From assembly GCA_911728455.2 (NCBI GenBank), contig OU452229.1, forward strand, positions 20,154,754 through 20,218,753: 64,000 nt of DNA. The letters run 5' to 3'. Positions 23,745 through 37,559 of the stretch are shown piece after piece. The position numbers and the translations under genes are program-made. The notes beneath the pieces are model-generated. The model searched no databases, had not been told where the DNA came from, and saw nothing but the letters and a program-made list of their open reading frames with translations. The DNA comes from Marthasterias glacialis. Taxonomy: Eukaryota > Echinodermata > Asteroidea > Forcipulatida > Asteriidae. How positions within the stretch are numbered: position 1 is the stretch's first letter; each line of letters begins with the position of its first letter.

Positions 23745-26700
23745 AAGTACACACCGTAACTAAAACAGCCCCAGGCGGACGTAAATGTAACCACACAGAA
23801 AGTACGACTTAAAGGTCAAAGGGTAACTATTCACCTGGATATTTTGATTTTAACGGCATCGTTAACTTCTGCACCCGGTGCAAGCGGAGGTCACGGCAGT
23901 GAGATTTTCATGTCAACAAAAACGAATTATCGAAACCTGATATTTATAGCGAGAAATAAATTCCGGTGGACAACAGAGCCGCTACTCTGCAGCAGCTGAA
24001 TGGAGGTAATTCTTTAGATGGAAATTGAAAAGATCTAATAGGGGAGCAGGCTTTTATCCGCAGGCAGTGAACATGGATGCAGTCCTCTACGGATCTGTAT
24101 ATGGCTTTATGAAGACTACGGTTCCTCCTTGGTAGGAAAAAAAAAGTAAAGAAAGTTCATTTAGAATGCCCGTGGGTAATGTTACAATCCAGATTCTTTC
24201 TAGAAGTTCACTGCTCAAGCTAAATTATTCCCAAGGTTGACCACGTGGGCTGTTTTGAAACACCGCGTGGACAACGCATATGACGTCATTATACCGAGTG
24301 GGTTGGGGGTATTTTCTAATTCGGCTCTGACTTCGGCTCCATCAGCGATTGTGAAACTGCCTGCTTTTGGGCGTGTGGTTTTCAAAGCAGCGGAGGGAGC
24401 CAAAAGGTGCAGCAAAAGCCAAAGATAATAGCTCCAGTTTACGGGAACATTTTGCTACAGTTTTTACCAGTATCACTCGTGAGGAGTTTCACAAAGTCTT
24501 GCTGTTGATATTTATAATTACCACGGCAAAGTAATCTTTTTTTAAACAAGTTGACGCAGTAATGCCGATAACTCTTGGGATCTGTGTGTACACAAGCTCT
24601 TTTGAGATTAATTTTATTTCTCTTTTGTTTGGTTTCAAGACGGCGTTTCTTGCACTACATTGTTACATAATAGTTCCTGTTCAAATTTACGTTTCTTAAA
24701 GGTGAATTCATGAATATTTTTCACCTTTGAAACGTACGATTGAACGTCCGCAGAGTTTTCGGCAATGCTATAAGCTCAATTAGCTATGGTTGTGAACATG
24801 ATATTATGAGGCCCCATGACGAGCATATGGCGAAAGCATCCCGCTACAACGAAACGCACGCGAACATGTCCGTACAAGGCCGTGTGCAATGTGGAATCAT
24901 GGTGAAATCACCATTGATGTGAAAAGTTGTCATGGTTTTACCTACTCCTCTAATGACCCGTTGGTCTTCCTCTAGGTTTACCCATTAAAACATAATTCAG
25001 CATTTCTTTGTAATACTTGTAGGTCACGTCAAAAATAGCGAACAAAGCAAGCCCTCAAACGGCTTTGTACGATGGCCTACTTATCGGTACCCAATTCAAG
25101 AAATATGCACCATACGTTGAAAGGGAAGCCTTGTAAGTTTCGTATATGGAAGTGGTTTGAGACTTGTCCTCGATTCCTTGGTGGGTACAAACAAGGGAAT
25201 CTCAGAGGGTGTTTTTGGTCACGTCTACTGCTGATAGCTATTGATGGGCTATTTCATCAAGGTAACATGCTTTGATATCTCCAACACTATTTTCAAGTGT
25301 TATTATTCATCTGATGGTTGAAACCATGATGTGTCGTCATTGATGTTTGTATCGTTATATCGATGAATGGTGTTTGATCGATTGGTGGACAAATCCAGCG
25401 CTCAGAAGAATTTTTTTTTTTTCATGTTGGGTTGGGGTACCTTTTATTAAAACGCACCCTTTTCTGTGCAAACATAACCTTTGCTTTTCTTGACGCTCGA
25501 AAAGAACATTATGTCAACAAGCCCTATGGCGTGTTTCTTTAAGCATCAAAAGAAACGGAACACTCGTTTTTACACCAAATCTGTTCCCCATCTTGCTGAG
25601 ATACAATATTTCAAGCTTTTAGCATAATCCATCATAGACTTTGGAATACACAGAATTAAGAGCAAGAACACTGACGCATGCTCAGTGGAATGCATATCAC
25701 GTGATTATCTCCGGGATCCGCTCACTGCTCAGGCAACTGACGCAAGTGCAGGATGTTCTGTTATAATACAGTACAACTCCGTTCTTGCTGGTACCCATTT
25801 CTCGTCACATTAACAATCTTTGTGTGGAAAGCTAAGGCAGCACATGAGTTTTTCTGTAAGGATTATTCAATTCATGTGAGTATTATGGCGTCATTAGCGA
25901 TAAGCCCCCCCCCCCCCTGTGTCATGTATTGGGGTGTTTGTGCGCTCCCTTTTAAGCCGTTTGTATTTGTTGCCTAGGTAACTGCTTTACTGCTGAAGGA
26001 ATTCCATTCGATAAGCTCATTTTGGATGAGAACATAAGAAGTTCCGGCCAACTCAAGATTAAGCTAAGCATGCATTGTCGTACTGTTTACGCTCCATGGA
26101 TTTAAGTGTTGCTTTAAAAGTCACTCCCTTTAAAAGTGAAACTGGATCCGTCGTCTAATCATATTTTATTTTGTACTACACAGGGTTTGGAATGGCTCTG
26201 GATTTGTGACTAGACAAACAAAAAACTCATCAGGTCGGACCAAGATCGTCTCCTAGTCTGGTTACTGCATTGTTTCTTATTACTCCTTATCGTTCCCGCG
26301 CCCAGCTGCCATTTTAAATATGCTGGACGGAGAACTGATAAGGGCTTATGGGAACACCTTGCACTCGTTGGATTCTAGACACCTTGCACTCGTTGGATTC
26401 TAAAGTATCGTCAAGCTTCTACTTCTGAGAGAGTTCAATAGTACTACTAGTGAGTTTTAACTGTTAACCCTATACATGTGTGTACATAGTCAGTCCTAGA
26501 CGTAACTCCATTCACGGAGCTTTATCAATTTACAGTTTTAAGATCCTTATCATCGAATGCAAACTTCTGTCGTCAGATAATATTACAACGGACTTATGCC
26601 GCTTTTTAAGTACAATTATAATAACTAGTTATATTATTTTACTGATAATGTTGCTAAAACATAACCTACCTGCTACTCTTAAAATGAAAGATCTTGTCAA

Positions 26701-28435
26701 TCGCGACGTCATTGTGACAAAGTAGGCCTCTGTTAGACTAGCATTTCTGTGCAAAAAAAAACATAAACATAATTTTGTGGCATTATTGAATTTATTTAAA
26801 CATAATATTTAAGTTGAATAAAAGATATATCCATATATATTATACTTTAAAACTGTACTGATGAGACTTCTACGGGCGTAGCCCATCCCCAATTACTAAA
26901 AAAAAAAAAAGTCCACGCGTCATTTGTACTATTTAGACTTCAGATGAAGTAGCTGATGCAGCAACGTGCATTGAGTATTCGCTCTATTAAAGAATCCTGA
27001 TATACTGCAGTTATATGCGCTGCGAATTTAATATGTTGCATGCTTAATGCATATTCCTCCTTATACATCACGTACGTCACCTGGTACAGGATTAACTTCG
27101 GAATGACTCTACATCACAGCTACAAAGCATGCAGGTGTTGTTAGTATGCCAATGTGTCAATTTGAATGTAGCCAACTTAGCTGACCAATGATTACCGTAA
27201 TGCATGGGAAAAAGGGGCCCCTCTGTAATTCTGTACTAGAACTGCGTCTAATTCCTCGTCGTCATTACGGCGATATCAGACGGTTTATCAGATAAGTGCC
27301 AAATTGCATATTGATACCTGTTTTGTATTCGGGCAAGCATAACGACCGCAGCTGTGGATGTCCGAATTTTAATCATAGTCGGTTTATTTATTAGACAAGA
27401 GACGAGAACCACTTTACAGTCAGGCGTTCAAGATTGATAAAAAAACGGGTATATAATATCACATCTACGGAGGGACCTTTTTTCTGGGGTGATGTAGGAT
27501 TAAGCTTCGTGGTTTGAATAAATTAATTATAATTACCCTTTCATTTTCACAGCATTCGTTGGATTTGCATCAGTTATAATAGGGCTTTGTGCAATCGATA
27601 GTTCAACAAAATGTATCTTGTTTTTATTGTAATAATTTTTAGATATTTCTAAACACTGAATTATTGTAAGTCGGTTATATCTAAATTCGAATCACTGTTT
27701 TCGAAACCATATTGCGGTTGAAAATAATCCAGCCGAGTTTTCAGACCACAAAGACTGTCTTTTTAAACCTATGGAAACCAGAATTGCTGTGTCTTCCATT
27801 TAAGTAAATACCACTATGAGACGAGGCTTGGAAAATATATAGCATGAACCCTTGTAAAACACGGATATTGAGTATGTATTATTGACGTTGTACGCAAGGG
27901 AACACGACACAATTGCTGTCAGCGATCATGGCGTTTGGCTTAATTGCATCAGAACTGTTATAGAATAATAATAAAGCCATGATGGGCAAAACAATGCACA
28001 CATCGCTTTCGCCATATTCCCCGTCACGCCTTTAACAAGGCCGCCATCTTGCTTGAGTTAGTCAGTTCCTACACTGATAGCTCACTACCGCAGCATCATT
28101 ACGGTCGGTACGCTTACTGTACTGGTTCCACATGGGCGAGCAGAATTACTAATGCGGGTATTCACGACATGCAGCGGGGAGACTGACCTTAACTGTTTAT
28201 GCAATTTCTATGAATAATATATTGTCATTTTGTTTTGACACTTGTTATATGAACTGAACGATGTATAGCTGAAATTATCTAAAATATAATTGCTCCCTTA
28301 AAACGGTTTACATATCAGACTGCACACTGTGTCGTTGTAAACAATATTTACCTCTTAGAATAAATAATTATTTGTAATACAGTGAGTCACTTAGAACACT
28401 GTACCGTGTCCATCTTTGCTTTCCTCTGATTCAGT
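23745..28435. other. Non-coding; decayed MITE-like block at 24236-24423
   Basis: Within 24236-24423, GGCTCTGACTTCGGCTCC and GGAGGGAGCCAAAAGG are reminiscent of family A arms, with a GTGG motif on both sides, but it is too diverged to assign firmly. A 25-bp tandem duplication is listed separately. No gene. Confidence 0.4.
26354..26403 (+). repeat. 25-bp tandem duplication
   Basis: Two adjacent, nearly identical 25-base units (starting ACACCTTGCACTCG) differ only at the last base. Confidence 0.85.
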
Positions 28436-28585
28436 CCCTTTTCGAAACCCGCAGCTTCAGCTTGGGTTCCGGCTGAGGCTCCGTCGGCCTGATATTAATC
28501 CCCAAACATAAGCACACATGTTTTTGTAACGACTGACGGAGCCTAAGCCGGGGCCCAAGCCGATGTCTTGGTTTCGAATAGGGCC
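28436..28585. mobile_element. MITE family A, copy 2
   Basis: CCCTTTTCGAAACC..CAGCTTGGG..CCGGCTGAGGCTCCGTC is mirrored by GACGGAGCCTAAGCCGGGG..GGTTTCGAATAGGGCC. The outer GGCCCTNTTCGAAACC end is shared with the copy at 52668-52793. Confidence 0.85.
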
Positions 28586-31500
28586 ATATTTTCAATATGG
28601 CCAAACTGAGCCAGGAAGGAAAATTAGTCTGGCATCTTTTTAGGTATGATGGATGGGATAAAGGTATTCATTACTTTGATTTAACACAGGGACCCAAACA
28701 AAAGATAGCAGTGGGAATACACCATTAAGTTACATGTGACATCGCATGTTTACAAAAGAGGCAAAGAGCCTAGACTTTTCAGGTACAATTTGCATACAGC
28801 TCAATGGACTAAAACATAAAACCTTTCATCATTTATGGAAATTACACTGTACTATTTATGTGTTGACTTTCCAATTCTTGGTTTTATGTGATAATAAAGT
28901 ATAACATTTCTCACAATATGACCAGTGTAGTATCTTGCCTGCCATGAAACGCCCTGGAATGTCAAGGTCACTCTTTTTGTAAAAAAAAAAAAAGGGTAAA
29001 CACATCTGCAGTTGAGATACTCAAGCATTTTTAAACCTTCCTTTTGAATCAATAAATAATCTTCTAGTCTGCATAAAAAAATGCAAAAACATTAATGATC
29101 TGTACTGCTATTTGTTTTTCTTCAACTGCATGTTGTTGTGCAAATGTATATTCGAGAGGTCGAGTCCAAAATCCGCAAAATTTTCTTTGCTCACCCCAAT
29201 ATATACGACCTCTCCAATATAAAACTTTATGTTCAATGTTTTATTCCTAAATAATAAAAAAAGGTTCCCAGCTGTTTAGGTCTACCCTTACGGATTAAAA
29301 TAATTTTGTCCGTAACCTTTCTTCCGAAACAACATCCAATGTGGAACACAGTGGTATCATAAAAAAATGGTAGTATAAACCTACCCGTATATTATTCAAC
29401 AAATTAACCGTTTGATTATTTACATTTACAGCTTTTACACAAATGATAACACGTCCCCTCGGCAATTGGCAAAAAGGGTCTTATCTATTTTTGACGAGAC
29501 TTTGATCGTCGTTATCGCCTAATTATTCAACGATCAAACGCTTTGTGACTTTGCACTCTAATTGTCCCTTTTTTGTTTTTCTGTAGGGGGGCAATGGGTC
29601 GCTCAATTATAGGTTTCCATGCAGTTATTCTTTAAAAACACAAATATTATAAGCATTTCAAAGGTTTTGTATCTTGCGTTGAAGAACAATCAAAACGCAC
29701 ACAGAACTTTTTAAAGATGCTAGGTCCGACTTTAAGCAAAAATCGAACCATGCAAAGGAAAAGCATTTTTCTTTAATGGCCGTTTAATTTCCATCCTCCA
29801 GTTTTCATTGAACACACCATGAAACCAATCTGTGAATTACAGTGGGTCACCTTTTAAGATGAAGACAACAAACAATGGTATGTTTTGATGGTGACTTTGG
29901 GCAAGTTCATCCAGTCTTACTTTGAGTGCGTCATTCGAAATAAGTAACGGTGATTCATGGGGATCTTGAAATGCTATTTTCTAAACTTTTACAGTATTTT
30001 TAACAATTTAAAATATGAAGACGCGGCACCAAGAATCCCCCAAGGGACTGCTACCCCCAGTCTGCTGAAAACCAAAGAATATTGTGAGCAAAGAACCTAT
30101 AAGCAACATCGCCTGTTCTCAGTGCCGCGTTTGCTGCAGATGCCGGATGAGACATTGTGTTTGTACCGTTTTCAAACCCCTAAAATTCCGCAGGACGGTT
30201 CAAACATTTAAATCATTCCCCAGTTTCAACCACAGATTGACGTCACTGAAATTTATTTCATTTAAGTATTGATGAGTTATTGTGGGCTGTCAAAACTTGC
30301 CAAAAGTACAGTGGTACCTCAGCCCCGATTAAAGAAAATTCTTTAAATATAGATCCTCAGTAATCCGTGAAATAAAATTAGACAGAAAGCATAATATAAG
30401 GACTGGTTGTAGGGGACTGAATGCGCTTCAGTGATGCCATTCACGTCCTACACGCAAAGCAGAAATTTGTTGTATAGTTCAATTAAAAGCGAAAATAGGT
30501 TGCTTTTGTTATAACAACGTAAGGTCTTGGCTGGGTATTTTTTCACTTTGTCTTTTTCTTTATTTCCTTTCATGACCAGATGTGTGCCCTTCAAAACAGA
30601 CAACCTTGACCGTGTTTAGTGACGATTCAAAACTTGACATAAAAAAAAAATTATCAATGCAAGAGGATGTGGCTCTCCTCCAAGGACAACAAGTGTTGAT
30701 TTAAAAGATGGCTTTCAAAAAAAGTTAGTAACGCGTACGAGAACTCCAAAAGAACTTGTGAGGCTTACATGACCTCCAAGTATTTCAAGGGACTGAATAG
30801 AAGGATTTTACGGGCAATCAATAACTGGATTTTATAAAAAGATTTGTTAAGTAGATATTTATTTAAAACGGTCGGATTTTTCTAAATGTAGTTCGACTGG
30901 ATGCCACTTTATTTTTGGCGAATGCCTTTTAGTTTTTTTGTAAGACTGTCTTGATGCTGTTAACCCATGACTGTCTTGATGCTATAACTATGAGATTTCC
31001 CGTAGAACACACACAAGCTGTTGGCGCCTACCTACGGGAAAATCCGTAGAACAAGAAGTTAGTGTCTTTCTGTGTACTCTCATTACTTGTGATATGAGAC
31101 AGGAAACATGGCAAAGTTCAGGCAATAATATTTCAAGAAAAGTTTTCCAACATGACCATCTTTATACCATGTAAAGTTTTGTGCAGGTCTGTGAACATTT
31201 ATATTTTAAATCTTACGGTGTTACCCTTTGAGCTTCGCAGGGGGAAGCAATTTTTGCAGACAGTTTGTTTCTTCGCAATGAGAGGATAAGCATAAAGTTG
31301 CGTAAAACATGGTGAAAGTTTTCTGCACTTTTTGGGTAGCTTTAATAATCGATGATTGAAAAGAATCGGTGCACTTTTTGACCACATTTTACGCTAAAAT
31401 AGTTTGTAATCCTTTCTTATTTAATGTAGTTTTTTGAGCGTCTAGAAATGAATTGGAAATAAAATAAAGCTTGTCCTTTGAATGTCAACCAGTACTGAAG

Positions 31501-33165
31501 GCAATTGTTAAAGCAAAAGATGTGACTTTGGCAGTCTTTTAATTCTATTTTACAGTGAGTGAGTTTTTGAAGCCAGATCTCTGATAATATTTTTTACTCA
31601 TTTCTTGGTAACTATATGGAAGTCCAATTGAAGAAACGTCGATTGCGCCGCTACTTTACTATACACGAGATCCATATTTGTGTTCTCGAGGCCATCGTAG
31701 CTAATCAGTGTTGATCAAATTAAGAAGTTTTGCTACATTATTGTCAATTACTTGTTTTATCTTCCAGTTCAAACAAAGAGATCTTTCCAGAATTGTATGG
31801 TTTAGAACATGCAATATGTAATGCGTTTATATATAATATTAAATCTTTGCAGGGGTTTTTAAGGTCAAGTTTGAAAATAGCAAAGTTTTCGTTAATGTAA
31901 TGATTTTCTACTAGTTTTTTTTTTTTTTTGGGGGGGGGGGGCAGGCAAATAAGTCACTGAATAAAGAGACTTGCATCAGTCCGTCTGTTATTCCCGTCGA
32001 TTTTCTACACAAACCTACCGTGGTGTAAGTATCTATTGTCATTGTTAGAGGGTTTCATGGTCAAACGGACTTGTACCGATCAGGGCTAGGCCGTGGGAAA
32101 ATACATGCCCGTTCAGTAATTAACCGACTCACTGGATTCACGTTCTCTCTTTTCTCCACACACCACTACCATGTTTTCTTTTACATTCATTTTCTTTTCT
32201 TTTTTTCTATTCTCCTTGAGATATTGTGATAAAGAGTTTTCGGCGTCGCGTAGCTGGGTGGGTTCTTGTCGCGCACAAACGGCTGGAGTTTTCACGTGGA
32301 TTCACATGATCTGTTCCCAACGATAACACGATAACAATTTGACATTTATTTAGACAACCAATAAACAACAATACAACGCTTTCCACACAGTAGAAAGTAA
32401 ATTGGATATCACAGGGTCTTGTTCAGTAGGTGAGTGTCAAGAGGAGCTGCAAAATCTTACACAGCAAGGTCAGCAGGACCAGTTCATGCAAAAGAAAACG
32501 TTCAATGGAAACAAAATAAGAACAAGTCTTTGAGTTTTTAGTGTCTGTTAAAGGTTCTCGGTACGAATTATATGATATGCTAAACAGGTACGTGGGTCTA
32601 TATCAATTTTAGGCCTTCATAATCAAATTTGTTCGAAACCGAACATTTGCGGTCTTAGCCTTTGATTTGGTTTTCTTTCTTTCTTCTTCTTCATTTTTCC
32701 CTGCCTATTTTGGATCTTTGAACCGAGTGCGAAACCGTTCTTACCTCAAGCGGTTGGGTGAGTTGTCGATCAAACTTTGGCAAAGCTATTCTTTTTTGGG
32801 GGGTTGGAGTTTGTCTACGTGAGGGATTACATAAACAAGGTCCAGATTGGTTAATGATTTCTGTTCCCACGGTGTGTGTCCACCAACAGCCATTGTAGGA
32901 AACAAAGCTAATTGATATAATGTACCTTTTTGTACATGCAATACTCATGGCAAACTGATCGACCAATAGTGTGATTTTACCATGAACACTTTGAGCTGTT
33001 CCGCCTGACTTGGATCCAATGACATTTAAAAAAAAAATGACATGTGAACCCGGAATGTTTACTACTCAACAGAGCGCTTACAAACAGCGTGCACTTTGTG
33101 TGCTCCAATCTAAACAAGGATATCGAGGATCATTATCAATTCTACAATATACATGATTTTTTAAC
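28586..33165. other. Non-coding; repeat fragments
   Basis: No gene in 4.6 kb. It contains a 15-bp tandem repeat of GACTGTCTTGATGCT (30944-30980), a partial copy of the 1589 family (31100-31210), and a T15G12 junction at 31915-31941. Confidence 0.5.
31915..31941 (+). repeat. T15G12 homopolymer junction
   Basis: Fifteen T followed directly by twelve G. The same T-to-G pattern is seen at 13898-13915, 17897-17920 and 32792-32803. Confidence 0.9.
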
Positions 33166-33169
33166 CCTC

Positions 33170-33250
33170 TCCCGGGTCAACATCGACCCGGAATCCAGGT
33201 CCAATCTGGCCAAATCCATATTCAGTCTGACCCGGAGTCCAGGTTGATAA
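33170..33250. mobile_element. GGGTCA/TGACCC palindrome family, short copy
   Basis: TCCCGGGTCAACATCGACCC..GGAATCCAGG at the left and CTGACCCGGAGTCCAGG at the right match the terminal motifs of the longer copies at 46725 and 49317. Confidence 0.65.
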
Positions 33251-33263
33251 GTTAAATTCAATC

Positions 33264-33414
33264 CAATGGGAGACTTTGGAACGCTAGGTGGCAGCAGACC
33301 TAGCAGGTACATTTCCATTGTTTGCAGCATAGTTCTGAGCATGCGCGCATTTCAGAGAACAATGAATTTACCTGGTAAGTCTGCTGCCACCTAGTGTCCC
33401 AAAAGTCTCGCATT
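33264..33414. mobile_element. MITE family C, copy 1
   Basis: A 151-bp unit with terminal inverted repeats of about 40 bp: CAATGGGAGACTTTGGAACG, then CTAGGTGGCAGCAGAC, against the inverted CTGCTGCCACCTAGTG..AAAAGTCTCGCATT. The inner part has GAGCATGCGCGCA. Copies are at 58836-58985 and, partly, 37560-37731. Confidence 0.88.
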
Positions 33415-33938
33415 CAAAGGCCATTGTTCCATGTTGGCAACAGATGTATAAATTAACAAATTGACATTTTTTTATATGCGGGTACAATATCGATATCAAA
33501 TATTGTGTATGATGTAACATGGCCACGATGTCTGGGTCAGGTTTTTTCCTGAAAACGAAACATGCTGACCCCGATGAAAATATTTTTTTTTTTTCAAAAT
33601 GCGGTTTCGGCATTCCCAAAAATAGAATTTATTGGAACATGCAATTTGTTCTAGTCTTAACTCTCCTCTGTTTTCCACTCTTTGAGCGAAAAACGCCACA
33701 CAGAAATAAGTTATTCTCTCTTTTGGTGAGTCACTTCTGACCTAAGCGTTTTAGATCCAAAAGGATTGGTATCAACTCTAAAACTATCTAACAAGAAATG
33801 TACGTTCAGGGTTAACACGAATGGTAATATCGCCATTCCAAGGCTTGTTTCCGTTTAGCATGTTCCCTACAGACCGTTTGAACTGACGTCACTCGTCGCA
33901 ACTGCCCATGATCAGCTGCTGCCAAATGTTGAGCATTA

Positions 33939-34066
33939 TCACCACGAGTGCGCGTCTCACCACTAGTGCGCGTCTCACCACGAGTGCCAGTCTCACCACG
34001 AGTGCGCGTCTCATCACGAGTGCGCGTCTCATCACTAGTGCTTGTCTCACCACGACTGCGCGTTTC
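33939..34066 (+). repeat. 18-bp minisatellite, about seven units
   Basis: Unit TCACCACGAGTGCGCGTC, with variants CACTAG, CCAG and CATCAC. The 18-bp period keeps every frame open, so both strands show repetitive peptides that are not real proteins. There are no spacers, so it is not a CRISPR array. Confidence 0.93.
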
Positions 34067-35970
34067 AAAAAATGCGCACTGAACAGTAACACACAGCGCT
34101 GTTCAGTCTAACTTTAGAATCGTCTATCTATAATATAATTTTTTATATAGTTCCAATTTAGGTGTTGCAGTTGGGACGGGCGAACTATAGCTTGGATTGC
34201 CTGATAGTGGGATCAGTCAGTGGCCCCTGAAGTTATTTCGATCCTCTCAAGTTTCTCTTCTTGGCTTAGAACGGAGCTCGTACGTGATATTCGGTACCGG
34301 TAATTATCACTGAAACTTGGTAAAAATTGATAAGAATCCATTACTCATTACGCACTTGTGCAACCTGCCAGCAGCCTAGTACCCAATGTTCCGCTGGTCC
34401 GATCCCCCTGCACATGCAAAGATGGATCCCTGCTACAGTCTCCCCACCCCCTGCCCCTACCAACTGTAACACTCAATGTGGGACCGGTCCCTAGTACAGT
34501 TGGGAAGATTTTAATGTTGAGATGGAACATAGCTAACTAGATTTATCGTGGGTGGTGACGTAAATTGTTTATGAAAATAAGACTGAATTTAAAAAACTCC
34601 AACTGCCACCCTCTTGTGTCTATATACACTAACGATTAAGCAGAACAAATAGGCATCAGTTTATGTGATGTTCCTGTAAAACTGTTTAACATCTATAAAG
34701 TTATGGGTACCATCGTATGACTTGTACCCAATAGAAGACAGAAATCTGGCCAACTCTGGCTTCCAAAAACATTCCATTTAAATTCAATGCCTTTTTAGAG
34801 GTCTTTAAATAGTCGTTGGTGCGGAAACTGAAAGCCACCCGCAACATACTGACACGCCCTTCGTAAGGTGCCGTACATTGTCAAGTAACCACTGGCCTAT
34901 AGTCTTTTAACAAGTTTTACATACTTTCTTATTGTTCTCTTCCCCCAGAAATTGAAGCCCTCCGAGAAAAAAAGTCGATCCCGTCACCGTGAGATAAATA
35001 TCGTGTTTTCCTTTGTTGTGCCAAGTGCATGTAGGCAGAAAGGTATGTTGAGATGGCGAGATACCCGAACAATGCCTGGCAAAAAAAAAGACCTATGAAA
35101 TGGAATTTATCGCTTCGTTTATTTTTCGTCTCCACCTGCACCTAGTTGTTATCAACGATTGTGTTACAGCCTTACTACTTTCCGTATAAACAAAAGGGTT
35201 TGTTATGCAAAAGATGGTGTAAATTTCACACTTAACAGGTGTATATAGAAAATGACGTCACAGAGTGACACTTTACAAGAATGGCGCCCTCTAGTGATCA
35301 TAACCTCCATGCCCTACTTAGCATATCCCTTTGCATTCCAACCATACTTTACGAGCGAAAACCTTTCATGCTCTGAATTTCTGGTAGCTCCCCCCCCCCC
35401 CCCCCCCCACCCCCGTAGAAAAGTTTGGGTACAAACTTGTTTACGTGTACCAGGGCTCTTTTGAAAGAGCAGTTTTGACGAACGCCCACTGATAAAGAGA
35501 GTTAAAGAAAAACAACTTTCTAGTCGAATTAAGTTTGGCAAAATAACTTTAACAATGCTGGTTCCGGAACCACTGCGTGTTGGCGCTTGCCATGGATCTA
35601 TACCCATATAAACAAGCTCAGGCCTGTAAGTTTTTTCCAGATCGTTTCAAAAATACAATTTATTTTATTATTTTTTTTTTGCAATTTAAACTCTTACCCA
35701 AACCAATAATATACACACATTCTCCTTAATATTATAGTACAGCCTTGATTGTAAGGAGAATATATGTCAACTTTAAAACTGACACCAGCACAAACAGAAC
35801 TAATAAGTGCAGTCTCCCGATTTTCAATCTACGGTACTCAGAGACAATATATACATATCTGGACAAGTTCTTCTAAGAAAAATCTACAAAGTAACGTAGA
35901 TATTACCGCACGGTATTTACCGTAAACAAAATAATATTATTTAGTTTTTAATAAACAACACAACAACTTA
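34067..35970. other. Non-coding; C19 run at 35390-35408
   Basis: No supported gene. A long C run interrupts otherwise ordinary sequence, and a TGACGTCA lies at 35253-35260. Confidence 0.5.
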
Positions 35971-36138
35971 ACAGTGGCGTAGCCAGACATTTTCATTGGA
36001 AAAGGCAAAAAGGGCATTTTTTTAGGGGGGATGTGTAATGTATCGAACTATTCATTTGTGCATTTTTCGATCTAATTTGGTGGGGGGGGAAAGGGGGGTC
36101 AAGGGTTCTGAGCGGTGGGGTGGCACCCGCCCTCTGTC

Positions 36139-36169
<31 letters not shown>

Positions 36170-36180
36170 ACACACACACT
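35971..36180 (+). repeat. AGTGGCGTAGCC-type dispersed repeat, with poly(C) and (CA)n
   Basis: Starts ACAGTGGCGTAGCCAG and ends in a C run followed by (CA)n at 36156-36179. Copies with the same start lie at 57556-57720 and 61905-62085. G/C runs inside each copy suggest the repeat carries unstable homopolymers. Confidence 0.6.
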
Positions 36181-36984
36181 TATAAACTTATAAACAAGTC
36201 TTAAAATCTGTTAAAGTCTCTGTAAATTCTAACCTAAACAGTTATTCAGGTTTCAAAAACGAGCATCCGGCGTACAAAATATTCAAAGTACTGGTTAACT
36301 GAAAGACTGCTCAGGACGACTACATAGGCCCTAGTGCCACCAAAAAGGTCCCCTTTAAAAGTTCGTCAATGATGCAGCGTTATTCAACTAGTTATGTTTA
36401 CACAATGTAGTTATGGGATTTCTTTTCTTTATGTAATGTATTTTCTTTGTAAGCGAATGATCACATGACTGTATGGAAATTACGCACAAATGTAATAAAA
36501 AAAAAGTGGAGCTCGTGCCCGCACGCCGAGAAGCATAACTTTTATTGCGATGCCATAATGGCAGTGAACTGAATAAGGGTGAATTTACGTCATTGACATC
36601 AGAATGCCTGGTTACAACGAACATTTTATTTGGATGAAACGTATATTGTTGTTTGGCAGAGAAGGCTAAATTCGGTCCTTTAGTTTTCAATAGACACATC
36701 AAACACACAATGGGAAAATTCCATCTTAGTTGCGTCGTGAAAAGAACGGCAAATAGTCTATATTTTGACTAGGATTTGTGCACGCTCACAATTTATGTAC
36801 GTGCTTCTTGCGCTTGCCGTGGTTTGGGAGGGTTCAACATTATATATTTCGATTTTGACAGTATTTCAGACGGGTATACCATCCCGGAATATTGGTGGTA
36901 TGAACATTCACCATATAAAAGTATAACATAGGATTGGTAAAGATGAAAGTGCAGTGTTCTTACTTTGTGTGATTCAATATGAAA
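36181..36984. other. Non-coding
   Basis: No gene recognised. Around 36840-36900 short blocks (TTTGACAGTATTTCAGAC) echo the repeat that follows. Confidence 0.5.
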
Positions 36985-37255
36985 AAAACAAACCTGTTAA
37001 AATTTGGGCTCAACTCGTCGTCCGAGTCAGGAGAAATAGTTAAAACCATGAACACTTTTCAGCATGTAAACACATTGTCCTTAATTTCGATTGAAAGTAA
37101 CAAATCGAAATTTAAATACGGGTCTTCAAATTCTATTTTCTAGACTTTGACAGTAGGCCTATTTCAGACTGGTATTGGTATCAGTAAACTTTCAAACTGA
37201 TACTAATAGGTTAATACAAATTTGAATGAATAGGCCTACCGTACCAATCCTGTAT
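36985..37255 (+). repeat. Second dispersed AT-rich repeat family, copy 2
   Basis: Same ordered blocks as 10683-10960, with insertions that include AGGCCTA motifs. Confidence 0.8.
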
Positions 37256-37559
37256 TCTACCTTTAAGGGAGCCATTACATTAATCTAATCACTACAGGTC
37301 CTTTCACTGATAATTGCAAATTCAGTATTTTGTCTTTAAATGACAAATCACAAACTAAAAGCAAAGTGGCCTGCCCAATTTCATGGCACAGCCCACCACA
37401 GAATCCTGCGCTACGGCACTCAGTAAAGCGTGTGATTCTGTGGACCGCAAGCGCAAAAGTCCACGGTATAAAACAGTGCATGAAAGTGGGAGTTAATATA
37501 GCACGTGATAGCACGTGAAACCAATCATTTTGTTTCTAGATTTGTGTGCAATTGGAGTT

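Noticed and set aside
33889..34111. Repetitive peptide frames on both strands, and a CRISPR-like look
   Set aside because: An 18-bp minisatellite keeps all frames open. Units are directly adjacent with no spacers, and the DNA is animal.
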